A DNA stretch of 64,000 nt, taken from the NCBI RefSeq assembly GCF_011745365.1, contig NW_024468912.1, forward strand, positions 4,402,001 to 4,466,000. The letters are read 5' to 3'. Below the pieces are notes generated by a model that worked only from the letters and a program-made list of their open reading frames with translations, did not search any database and was not told where the DNA came from. Of this stretch, positions 10,440 through 21,300 are shown piece after piece (the stretch's first letter is position 1; each line of letters begins with the position of its first letter). This DNA is from Cryphonectria parasitica EP155. Taxonomy: Eukaryota > Ascomycota > Sordariomycetes > Diaporthales > Cryphonectriaceae. Both the position numbers and the translations under genes were made by a program.

Positions 10440-12290
10440 TGCGCCCTTCAGCAGCGCAGATTGCGCAAGACAATCTAGCTGTGCTTCTTTCGATACAGTG
10501 TTTCAGGGATATTCTCGACGAGATGGAACAGCTGAAAGAAGAGTGGTAGAGGTTGGGGAAGGAGAGTGGTGTGGGGTGTCTGTTAACGAGCTGGTTGAGC
10601 AGTGGTGATGTTACTTGTTCACGGGTACTGCGGATTGAGATAGGAAAGTCGATCAAGTTGCGACCACCTCCCAGTTTGGGACAGTGGCTGAAGTGCTGGA
10701 AAGATGTTGATGAGTGCTTCTTCTGAGTTGACAACAAGGAATGAATGCACATTGGGATCGATTTCCACGTGAGGGCAATGTCCAAACCACTTCACCACTT
10801 GCCTTGCCTGATCTTCCCCAACGAGTCAAGACAACTGACGAGAACAGTCCATGGACTCAGCGCCACTTGCCCAATGGCGACATGTCGTCAGACCTGCTGA
10901 CCAATCGGCACTGGCCCTTTCTCCGGCTCCGGCATCCAGTTTAGCCGATATTGGCCCGCTTTAAACCACCCTTACCACTCCAGTTCCCCTGCCCACTTTC
11001 ACTGCTCGTCATCGACCCCTTCCAGGATCCCTTCCAGGGGAATCTTTTACTTGCACACAGCAGTATTCTTCAGCTCTTCATCACAGCATATTACAAAGTG
11101 CAAATGCAAGACTTCACTGCTACATCGAGCAAGTCAGGGGCAATTACTAAGTCAGTCTGTGGGATAACGCCTGTTGCCTGCGAATCACATGAGAGCTCAC
11201 AGCAGTCGACTAGTTCGGGGGCAATTCTGATTGGCTCTCTGGCGTATGCATGCTCCCGAATTTGTATGGGCTTGGGTTGGCCCTTTTCCAATGTAGTGAC
11301 CAACAAACAAAGAATCATATGACCAATAGGAGTAATCTTGTACGGTATTTTCGGACAATACTCTGAACTGGGGGACCGTGTGCGACGGTTTGCATGTTTG
11401 GCAGTCAAGACGAGAGAGACTGGCGGGTGAGATGAGTGGAGGGTTAGAACTTCGAAAGAGGCACTCTACTTTCTACTTCCCGAATCTCCATCTCGCAGTC
11501 AATGACTGTATGTCCTTCATATGTGAGGTGACTAACACATACTTCTGCTGCCTTGATGAGCAACACCCCTTGGTCTAGTTGGCAATTGGTCCTCCCCGAA
11601 AGTGTAATGTATCGGATCTGAGGCGCTCTTGGCGATCTAGCATGCGCGCTCAACGAGCTCATTGTGATGGCATGTTGCGCATCACGTCCAGCATCAAAAG
11701 AAGAAGAAAATATATAAACATATAAGGATAGTTTCATCTTAAATACTGAACCAGATGCTGTGGTTTTTACCTCGCTGAAGCTGCTTTGGTAGTTCCACGC
11801 AGAGCCTCATCTCCTCCCTGCAGACGCGAATAGAATATTATCAGCTCGGACTGCGAACCAACATGAATACCAGGCAAAGTCTAAACACACTTTTCTCCCA
11901 TTCAGATCCTTAGACCACCTGCTATGAGCCTATCTCGCCGCTAAGATTGACCTAGATACACCAGCTCCTGGTGCATTCTAGTCACAACACCGCTGAGCCC
12001 CAGACTCTCCGCCGTCCAAAGTCCGTGCCTGATATAGTCTCCTTTCCACACCCGTACAGCTTCATGTGACCCAACAGAAATAAACGACGTCGACCCAAAA
12101 GTCGCCAATGGAAGAATCGTGTCAAAAAGACACCGATCGAATGCCTCCATGACATCACGAGATTGCTTGCTAGCTGTCTTTCTGATTTTACTCTTATTTT
12201 TGTTGAAGGTATATAAGCAAGAGAGAGGGCCCCCTTCAGTCTTGACTGGGAGATGGTTCTGGATTGTTTCCCCCTATTCTTTCTTTCTTG

Positions 12291-12324
<34 letters not shown>

Positions 12325-13759
12325 TACCTTTCATAGTCGCGAGCTAATTAAAACCCTTCACAACTACCCGACGTAACTACAACGCCCGCACGGTCACCAC
12401 GCCGACCTCATATTCCTGTACCTGATCCAACCAAAGGAAGTTATAAGGCGAGTGGGTCACGATCATAAATGGCACGTTGCATCGCTACAAGCTATGCGCC
12501 CCTCGCCGGGTAACCTGACCCTTGAATCCGCCCCCTCCCAGTTCCTCACCGCGGAACCCCGTCGGTGAGATGGTGTCAATATCCTGCAACTATTATCCAA
12601 GAGTATAGTAGACAATCCGACTCCTAATTCTGAAGAAAGATTACTTGGTTGAGGTACGTATCATTCATAACTCGATTACAACGGACTAATCGTACAGGAT
12701 CCTCTTCCACTGCTTCGCCACGACATTGGTGCTCCACGACCAATATTCCTTGATCACCCCCTTGAAGCCATACCTTCCTCCTTCGTACCCACACGAACGA
12801 GTCCATCCTCTCCTGGGCCAAATGACCCTTATTCGCGCGCCTCCGAATCTCGCGATCTGGGCCACGACTTTAAGAGCTGTAAAAAGTGAAATGAGAACCA
12901 GATAGTAAAAAGAAATTATGGGCAATCATCCGAGAAGGGAGGAAGAAAAATGAAGTACAACTGTAAGTAAGACATAATATAACAAGGACCACAACAGATA
13001 TGCCCCCCCCCCCCAAGTTCCCTTGACAGACAACAAACTCCATGATACAGTCCCCCATTTCCATTACGACTGGATGGATGTTCAATCAAACCCCTCCAAC
13101 CTCTCCTCCCATTGACAAAAGAAACAGGTGACCACCCAAACTCGAACTTGAACCAATGCAAATGTCATATCGCAACAAAACTGTGAACTGTTGAGTTCCG
13201 GTGTCTTGGGGCGCACGCATGCGTACCTTTTTGTCAGGCCTGTCGCACAATTGCCGTCATCACAAAAAACAAAAGAAGAAAAAATACTCCGTGCCGTGAA
13301 TAGTTGTTTTTTTTGACAGCAGCTTGCCTCCCTTGCCTTAATTACACCCTTTGCGCCTTTGCTGACCCACTGCTCCGTTCGCATGCTGAGGGATAGGTAT
13401 AGTAACACAGTCCAGTCTGCCGCAGTGTGAGCGGCGAGGTCAGGAAGAGACATTATTGTCTATGCGCGAATCAAGAAGAACGCCGTCAGTGCCTGTCATT
13501 GCTCGATCGAGCATGACCTGATTAGCTGTCACACGCCTGCCCAGACCGGTAAAGGGCTGACTCCGGTACCCGCAGGGGTGTGAAGCAATGGTGTCAAAAC
13601 AATAATGTGAATGGAGACACACAGATCCCAGGGTGTCCGACAGTGAAGTCGGCCTAGAAAGATAATTTGTGTGCTGAGAATGAAAAGAAATATGGGAGTT
13701 CGTCGGTCGTCATGGAACCATGACAGTTCCGTTGAAACATCGCGACGGGCGGTTGCCGT
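10440..13759. other. 3.3-kb intergenic region between YME1 and the C2H2 gene
   Basis: No intact gene recognised. It begins with the YME1 promoter (to about 11.0 kb). A TATA-like element at 12210-12217 is followed by a (TC)14 run, which looks like a + strand promoter and leader, but no + strand ORF follows. On the minus strand three short frames (11941-12150, 12371-12600 and 12686-12925) read like protein in places but are broken by stops and frame changes. A C homopolymer lies at about 13003-13014. The 3' end of the C2H2 gene is at 13760. Confidence 0.5.
12293..12320. repeat. (TC)14 microsatellite
   Basis: Perfect dinucleotide run about 80 bp downstream of a TATATAAG element, giving the pair the look of a fungal core promoter with a pyrimidine-rich leader. 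Confidence 0.9.
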
Positions 13760-15044
13760 TTAGTGTAGCTCAGCCACACGCTGGCCCGGTAGCTGCATTG
13801 TGGGCTCCAGTTTGAAGCCGTTCAGATCGGGCAGATGATATTGCTGGATGGGCATCGGGTGTATCGACAGATGTGTTTGGAACGCCGGAATGCTGCTGTG
13901 CTCGAAAGCCGAGACGGGGGGCCCAGAAGTTGGGTGCTGGGGGTGATAGATCTCATGGGTCACCGGAACCTGCAGCTGCTGATGGCCTTGATGGGAGTTT
14001 TGACCTTGCATCGGCATCGACATCAGGTGCTGAGTCGGCATCAGCTGCTGGCTTGTCACCGACGGGAAAGAGGCCATGTTGTGTTGCGGCTGCGTGGCGC
14101 CGTGCAGGGCGTGCGTTGCATGCTGAGCCGTTGGTGCAAAGGTGTAGCCCTCGTCGATTGGACTGCGCACAGATTCCGACGAGAAGGATCCAGGGCTATG
14201 TTGCAGACCATCATAGGAATTGCTCCGGGGCATCTGGAGCTGGGTCTGCATGGTGGAGATGCCAGGGCCGTCAGAGATGTAGAGTTGGCCCTGCGAGAGT
14301 TGGCCTTGACACGACAGGCGGCGCATCATCTCCTGGCTCTGCTGCTGCTGCTGCATGCTGTGGGCATGGTAGTCGGCCGGAACGTTTGAGGGCACACTGT
14401 TGTGACGCATGGTCTGCAGGTTGGGGACGTAGAAGTTGGAGCCCAGCGGGCGCATGGCCAGCCCATTTTGCTGCAACATTGCCTGCTGAGGCTGGGGGAA
14501 ATGGTAAGGAGGCGGGCGGGGTGTAGTAGGCGACTCTTCGTCGTCCGAATCATATAGGCCGTCATCGATGGGACCGCCGCCAGGCTGGTGCGATCGACGC
14601 TGGTGCTTGATCATTGTCGTTTTCCTGCAGAATGTCTTGGCGCAGTTGTGGTGTGAACATGTGTAGGGCCGCTTTCCGGTGTGGATTCGACGGTGACGAG
14701 CCAGGCTAGAGGACTATAGACCTGTTAGTTGGTTGGGTTCTCTCTCAGCGTGCGCAACCGATGGATGGTGTACGTACGTCTGAGAAGCGCTTGTCGCAGT
14801 CTGGGTGCTGACACGCGTGCGGCTTCTCGCCTGTATGTGTCCGGATGTGAACAGTTAATGCGCTTCTCTGGATGAACTTCTTGTCACATCCTTGCCAGCT
14901 GCAGATGTATGGGCGTTCGTTGGTGTGTATGCGATAATGGCGCTGCAGGTCGGATTTCCGGTTGAAACTCTTCCCACAAGCATCCCACTCGCACGGAAAG
15001 GGCCGGGGTTGGTTATCAGCCTCCATGACCTCAATAAGTTCCAT
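13760..15044 (-). CDS. Four-finger C2H2 zinc-finger transcription factor, two exons
   Basis: Probable sequence-specific DNA-binding regulator in the nucleus. Exon 1 is 15044-14778 and exon 2 is 14713-13760; the 64-nt intron (GTACGT..CTATAG, with a CTAAC branch) lies inside finger 3. Product about 406 aa. Four tandem fingers: C18/C23/H36/H40, C48/C53/H66/H70, C78/C83/H96/H100 and C108/C113/H126/H131, joined by TNERPY, TGEKPH and TGKRPY linkers. An acidic patch ([11 protein letters not shown]) follows, then a long Gln/Pro/His/Met-rich low-complexity region typical of activation domains. I know this finger arrangement from fungal regulators but cannot give a reliable gene name or target. A GTG codon extends the frame to 15071, but the first ATG is 15044; an unseen upstream exon is possible. 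The gene borders the 27-kb desert on its 5' side, which suggests unusually extensive upstream control. Confidence 0.88.
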
Positions 15045-15090
15045 GGTCTCAGGGGGTCCCTTTTTGGGCACAAGAGATCAAGTAAGGAAA

Positions 15091-15130
15091 GGGTGAATAA
15101 GGGTGAATAAGGGTGGATAAGGGTGAAAAA
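15091..15130. repeat. Four-copy 10-bp tandem repeat in the C2H2 gene leader
   Basis: Four adjacent 10-bp units on the + strand: GGGTGAATAA twice, then GGGTGGATAA and GGGTGAAAAA. They lie 47-86 bp upstream of the C2H2 start codon, so they are probably in the 5' UTR or core promoter. The period of 10 bp matches one DNA helical turn. Confidence 0.95.
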
Positions 15131-15534
15131 GCGAATGACGCTGAAAGTTCTGGTAGGAGCTCAGAGAATGGTCGAAACAGAGGCTGCGTGACTGTGCGTT
15201 TGAGAGAGATGCAGGAAAGCTGCTTCTTGGACCCTCCAGGGGGTGTTTGCGGCGACCTGACCGAGACACACAGGTGCAGGCGACTGATAGCGAGCAAAGT
15301 ACGAATCGTGAGCTTCCTGGTCCCGGGCGAGCGACTTGGTACCGGTTGGGACTCGAGTTGAACGAAAGTATGCGTATGTGTCTGCGTTTGTGTCACAGAA
15401 CAAATATTGAAGGGTAAAGATGAAAAATTGAGCTGTCGGCAAGTGTGAGCCTCGTATCGTCAAGCACGACTAGGTCAGGGAGACCGAAAGTTTCTCTGTG
15501 GGAGAAAGGGCCCTGAGAAAAGGAGGAGAAGGAG

Positions 15535-15590
15535 AAGGAAGAGGAGGAGGAGGAGGAGGAAGAGGAGGAGGAGAGGGAAGAGAAGGGTGA
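15535..15590. repeat. GGA-rich imperfect trinucleotide tract
   Basis: Purine-rich GAGGAG/GAAGAG tract on the + strand, hence pyrimidine-rich (CCTCCT) in the direction of C2H2 transcription, as is common in long fungal 5' leaders. Confidence 0.85.
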
Positions 15591-17360
15591 GGAATGGACT
15601 TGAAGAAATACAAGGGCTAGGGCAGAGAGCGCAGGTGATAGGTGATGTACACGCAGCCGGGAGAGACAGCGCAAGAGAAGAGAGGATGGGGGTTGACCAA
15701 CCTTGAAAATAATGGTATCTGGCAAGGATAATGTGTGGTCTCTGGCCGTGTTCCTCTTGAGAAGATAATGTTGAGTGTCGCCTTGTCGGGTCTTGAAGAG
15801 GACGGAGGGTGACGGAGGGTGAAAGAGGATGCGAGAGGTGACGATGGAAAACCATACCACGCCGAGGGGGAAACTTTATGAGATGAGGCGCGAGAACGAA
15901 CATTATATGCGCCGGCCTTCATCTGGAGCAGACGGAGCAGATGCCCAAGGGCCGGCGGCGGTGGATTCCTGACTGCTAGCTTCGAGGAGGGACCTGCCCT
16001 GAGGACATCTGCCATGGTCTCTATAATCCACAATGCTTCTCTAGAGCTTAAATCCTGGCTTGGGTACTAAGTCGAAAAAGATACAAGCGGGAGATATTAC
16101 CAGGGGACCATGTACTCAAGGTCAGACTAGGGCAAGTACCGAAGTACTGAGGCCTGTGTCGTGCCTTCCTCGTTCCCAGGGGCTTCGAAGGTGGCCTGCG
16201 AGACGTGGGCACAGAGCGCCTCAAGGGCTTGCTGCAGAGGCAAAAAGCGTATTCGTTGGGGTGTGGGTATGCGTGCATATGTGCGTGTGTTTGTGTGTGT
16301 GTGTAGTCTGAGACGCAATATTTGTTTTTTGGAGTGTCTTTATTTCCCTTCTTAGTTTAGCGGTGCGAGATTGTGGATATTGTTTTTTGTAAATTCCCAT
16401 CTTTCTGGTGTATTTCCCTGCGAATGTAGATATCGTGTACCTTGCACCCTGGACACAGCCACTTGAGTGGCGCTATCTTGAGGGCAGGTACACACCAAAT
16501 ACCAGGATACCTGTTAGTACCTGCCCATTAAGTTCTTTTTAAGTGTAATCTTCTCCTTCTTCAGAGCCATTATGCAAGTTACCCTCGGAATCAATATAAT
16601 ATACTCGAGGTGGAGACAGTCTGGTGAGAGATCGATGGTAGTCACGACATCGTACCTTGAAGTAAGTAGACACAGCAGTCGAAGGAGTGCAGAGGGGCTA
16701 GTCGGTACGGCGGACTCACTACTATTATGTACTATGATACATAGTACTGTGGTACTTGCTGATAATTACTACCTGAAATGATCTAGCCAGCTCTGGCTGC
16801 CCTTCGAAACCCCACATCCGACCGTCTAAGCAGGCAGGGGTGGTCAAGACTGACGAGGTACTTGAGCCCCAGGTATCTATCGGTCATGGATGCTGACAAG
16901 TGACAGATCCAGGGGCATTGCAGGGAGTATGCTGCTTTTCTCTTTGCCGGGATATACCCTCGCTTATTTAATTCCACGAACACTCCACCAGTACCCCTGA
17001 GGACTTTATCATTCCCAAGCCCGGTTACGGATCACCAGCTGGTCTTCTTGCTGCTGGCGAAACCCTGACGAAACTACCCAGTATCACTACCGTACCCTAC
17101 CTTCGTCTCTCTGTACCTGATAGCCGGCATACAGGTTGGAGATGGGGGTCAGTCTGCCATACGGTCGACGGTTTCTCCAAATTTGGGGTTATATTTGTGG
17201 AGAGCACTGGTGTCGGTACGAAAGACACACGGCCTGACTCGCATTGCAAATGTCGAGCCATCATCCCCTTGCCTATTCCTCCCCTTATAGTGACACGACG
17301 CGCTTCATATCCGGAGCCGCCATAAGTAATCCACATTGAGCCGCAGACGCCTTGTCCTGG

Positions 17361-17390
<30 letters not shown>
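17361..17390. repeat. (TGT)10 microsatellite
   Basis: Perfect trinucleotide run of ten units in noncoding DNA upstream of the C2H2 gene. Confidence 0.9.
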
Positions 17391-17394
<4 letters not shown>

Positions 17395-18358
17395 ATAGTT
17401 ATTATGGTTATTATGTAGGGGGCGCTGTGCTGCTGGGCCGCTATTAGATACTACAATTCCCGCGGGGGGCTCGCTGCTGACCTGGCTGCTGCTGGGGCCA
17501 GCACCTGGTTGAGGCGCTGAGGGGGAAATCTCGATACAAGCTCTGGACTATAGACATGGGCACACCAGTCGGTGAACCCACAGGATCGTCCGGGTTGGTC
17601 AGGTCAGACCGGCGAAAGACACAAGATCCAAGGGTAGGAAAAGAAAGTTGTGGGACAGGATAGCCTTCCGGAAATAAGCTGTTGAGGGGTAATCGGTGTG
17701 GTTCAAAGGCAGAGAGTCCCCGCAAGTCTCCTGAGGCCTGGAGGGCGGCATCGTCGTCGCCATATTTGTTATCACTATACGTGGATGGTTGTGCATATAG
17801 GGAGTCGGTTCCGGGATGCAAAGAGGGAAAAATGGTCGGGAACAGCAGCACAAGAAAGGGGCAGAAATGGAGCTGGCGCCATGGGGAATGCTCTCGAGGA
17901 TCGCCAACAGCGGGCCACCACGAACCGTAAAGTCAAGGAGACACAAAAGACCCATGGAGGCCCAACTTGACCGATTGCGCGCCTTACTCTGCTGGGGGTC
18001 AATTGTGCTGGACGACTATGGTAGCACAGGAGGAGAACGGCAGCGAGGATTCGAATCCGCGGAATACGCAGCAAGGTAACATGACTAGAAATTGAGTTTG
18101 GTTGAAGGTTGGCTGGATGTGTGATTGATGAAAGTGGCCTGAGAAATAAGTCATAGCAAGGCCTATTAGATGGGTGAATGCAGGTCATGGTCGCAGTGCA
18201 GAAGCGCAGTGCAGAAGCGCCAGGTGCTATCACTCTCTACAGTGCTTGCAGCCCAGCCTCAGGTTCCCCTCTCTGTGCCGGGGCACCTGCTGTGGCTTGC
18301 CGGGCCTGTTGGACCTGATTTTACCATCACGCCTTACCTGATGCTGGCGTAGGCGTTA

Positions 18359-18374
18359 GGGGGGGGGGGGGGGA
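18359..18374. repeat. G16 homopolymer
   Basis: Sixteen consecutive G on the + strand, one of a set of long G/C runs in the desert. Confidence 0.9.
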
Positions 18375-21300
18375 AAGAGCAGGAAAGCCGATTCTGGCGC
18401 CTCCTTCCCTTACCTTGAGCGACGAGATTAGTGCTTGGCCTGCTGCTCTAAGGCAAGGTCGCGCAGGTTGCAGAGGTCTCGTGCACTTGCCAAGACAAGA
18501 CCAGCCAGGGCAAAACCCAAACCAGTAGAATCCTACCTCTCCTCTCCACCACTGATGCCTCCCCTGACCCCTCCACAGATCCCCTCTTTTTTTCTTCCTC
18601 CCCCCGCCCGCTTCTTTTGCTCCCTCACACTTCCCTCAGAGTCAACGGCACGACGGACGAAAGGTCGACACAACATACCTATCGCGGGTGTTTATGACCC
18701 CACATACCATAGTAGCATTGTTTGACTGGGCCACAGACTCGCACAACCTCGCCGTCTCCTCCTCAACCGGTTCCCTGACTGCCGAGGACCTCATCCGAAT
18801 AGTTGGTCGAGTCATAAACCTGCCTGCTCGCTACTCAAACTGACTAACTGCTTCACTATTAGCCGATTGAGTGTGCTAGTAGCTGGCGTGGTTGGGTCGT
18901 CCCCGGTAGACCCTGGGAAAGAGAGACGGGGGTGGAGGGAGCACAGAGCAGGGCCCAGCGCATCAGCCAGGCTTACCATGCTTGGCCAGGCCAGGTAGAC
19001 GACCTACTGTGGTACTATGGGACAGCCCCCCCTTCCCCCCCAGGCTCAACTTACAGTACTACGGAGGGCCTAGGTCTCGACGTGCATGGAGTAGCTCCGA
19101 CAAAAATGTTCCGATGCAGGTTCGTCACACGCATGGTGCAATGCAGAGTACAGGCCAGGCCCTGAAGGGAGAAGGATTGCATCATTGCAGTGGTAGAACT
19201 TACACCGCACACGCTCATGGGTGCAGCTGCTCTAGACGCTACCAAAGTGCCATCATACAACCCTCGCAAGGTGCGATTAGATGGGGAAAGGGAGGAGGGA
19301 GAGGGGATTTGGTGGTTGGAAATCGATCAAGAGCAAGGTTTCTGGGGAGAATCCACTCCGATTACCCACTGTATGTACAATATTTGCCCATGTCATATCT
19401 CACAAGGCTGATGCCGCTATGGGAATCGCATGTGTTGATCGTCACTACCACAGGACCTGGGGCCCCGTCAGGCTGATACAACACCGTCCCGTCATCGATC
19501 CTTGCTGCAAGTCCTCTCACACCGGTTGGCCAGGGCTGTCTATTTTGTACAGAAAGTTCGTAATCCAAGGGAAGGGAAAACAACAAGAAAGAAAACAAGA
19601 AGAAAATACCTTGGGTGGAGAACGGTACATGGTCACGAGTTTCAACTACGACGACGCCTTCGAGGACAGCCCCCCCCCCCCCACCGATGGGTCCTGTTTC
19701 GACACAGTCGCCCCAGCCCAGGCCACCGACCACCCGACCACCGTTGTTGACTCTTGAGAGAGACAGCGCAGGTCTTGACCATTTGCATGCCTGTCTGCTA
19801 CGGTGCGGTCTACATGATCATGGTGCATTAGAGAAGCGTACCCTAGGCCTCATATGCACAACCGCAAAACCGTTATGGACCCCGACGTCAAGCTTCAAGG
19901 TTCTGGCCAATCATGTCTGCGGCTTCAGCAGGACGCCGGCCGGAAATTAGGTTCAAGGCTGACCCCTCACCACCCGGAAGCCTCCCCCGGTCATACTGCA
20001 GAACAAGCCACCGCTGTCAAACACCACAATCTCCTGCTACATCATCGACTGGCGTTATCATATAGCACAGCAACAGGAACAGAAGCATGTAACCAGATGT
20101 GGCTACTAGTGAAGCGGTTCCCGTCTCCTGAGTCTCCCGAGTCTCCTTTACGAGGGAAGGAGAGGACATGAGAAGCGACATTCAGCAGCAGGAAGAATCA
20201 CCACTTGCAGCCATCTGTGTAGATGCAAACGGGTGCATACATGGCCAGGTTCAAGCTTCCGGACCGCATCAGGGTTGATTGCAGCCGGTTGGGCTCCAGA
20301 GGGTTCCAGAATTTCCAACTCCCACCCGAAACGAAACAAGAGAGGAAAAACGACGTACTGTAGGCTTGCGAGGGCAGATCGCTCCGCAGTTGGGTTGGTC
20401 TCCTAGAAAGCTTGTACTGACCTAAACCTTGAATCGCTATCGCGTCATTGCATTCATCGAGAGGGGGATGAGAGCGTTCCGGCCCCAATGCAACCGGCGA
20501 CAGCCCCTGCCAAGAGTTATCCGCATCACGATCAAGGTGATAACGATTGAGACGCCGAATACCTACGTACCGACATATCATCTCCTCGATCAAGTCAACA
20601 CAACCGCAGGAAGATCTGGTTTCCTTTTCGCATCCAGCTGCCGAATCCATGGCTATTCATCACCATATTACGATCAGCGGAGTACGGGGCCTGGCAACGT
20701 ACTTGCATTCACAAGAGCCGCGCGTCTGAAACGAGATGCCGTGTTGCTAGTCTTGTGGGCTAACGGTGACGCGCAAAAAAAAAAAAAAAAAAGCTTTACA
20801 GGAATCTGATAGGAACGAACTCGATTCATAAAAGCAACTGTTCTGGGGCGTCTATCATGGCAATCTTACTGCTATCCGGATGAGGAAAAGGAAAACGAAA
20901 AAAAGAAGAGAGAGAGAGAGACAGAAACGGTTCATGCCCTACTGAGCCGAGATCTCCACATTTCCGGAGCCAACGCGGCTGATGATCTCCGGGGTGTATC
21001 AATCCAATCGACTTAGCTTTAGACGGCAAGATCATCACTATCTCGTGCAAGCTGCGTGAGGGCTGGCTCAAATGCCGTGGTGCACTCCATTTCTCGGGGG
21101 AAACGGGGAGACAAGAAGAAGCGAAGGGGGGAAGAAGAGGGGAAAAGAATCAAAAAGAGGGCAAAAAAAGAGGATCTCTCCACTTGCCAGCAGCAGCCAG
21201 GCCTTTCGTGCCCACTGGAGACGCGAATACGGTACACAGCAGTTAACGTGGAGCCTGCACTGCATTCATGCGCATGCCTTGGGTGGGGTCATAAACAATC

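Larger units (their letters stand above)
15045..18000. other. Proximal upstream region of the C2H2 gene
   Basis: About 3 kb with no supported gene. It contains the 10-bp tandem repeat, the GGA-rich tract, a duplicated GACGGAGGGT (about 15800-15823), a GT-rich run (about 16280-16303) and a (TGT)10 repeat (17361-17390). Frames of 100-155 codons on the minus strand at 15.1-16.0 kb are low-complexity Ser/Leu/Pro products of the pyrimidine tracts, not proteins. Best read as promoter and long 5' UTR of the C2H2 gene. Confidence 0.55.

Noticed and set aside
11563..11600. tRNA-like A box (TGGTCTAGTTGG)
   Set aside because: Looks like a tRNA 5' end, but no B box (GGTTCRANNCC) follows within 100 bases and no acceptor stem forms.
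15161..16033. Several 100-155-codon frames on the minus strand upstream of the C2H2 gene
   Set aside because: They consist of Ser/Leu/Pro runs produced by pyrimidine-rich DNA; no motif, and three overlapping frames look equally open.
18048..18063. tRNA-like box B GGATTCGAATCC
   Set aside because: It is a palindrome lacking the required G before the loop, and no A box or cloverleaf is present at a suitable distance.
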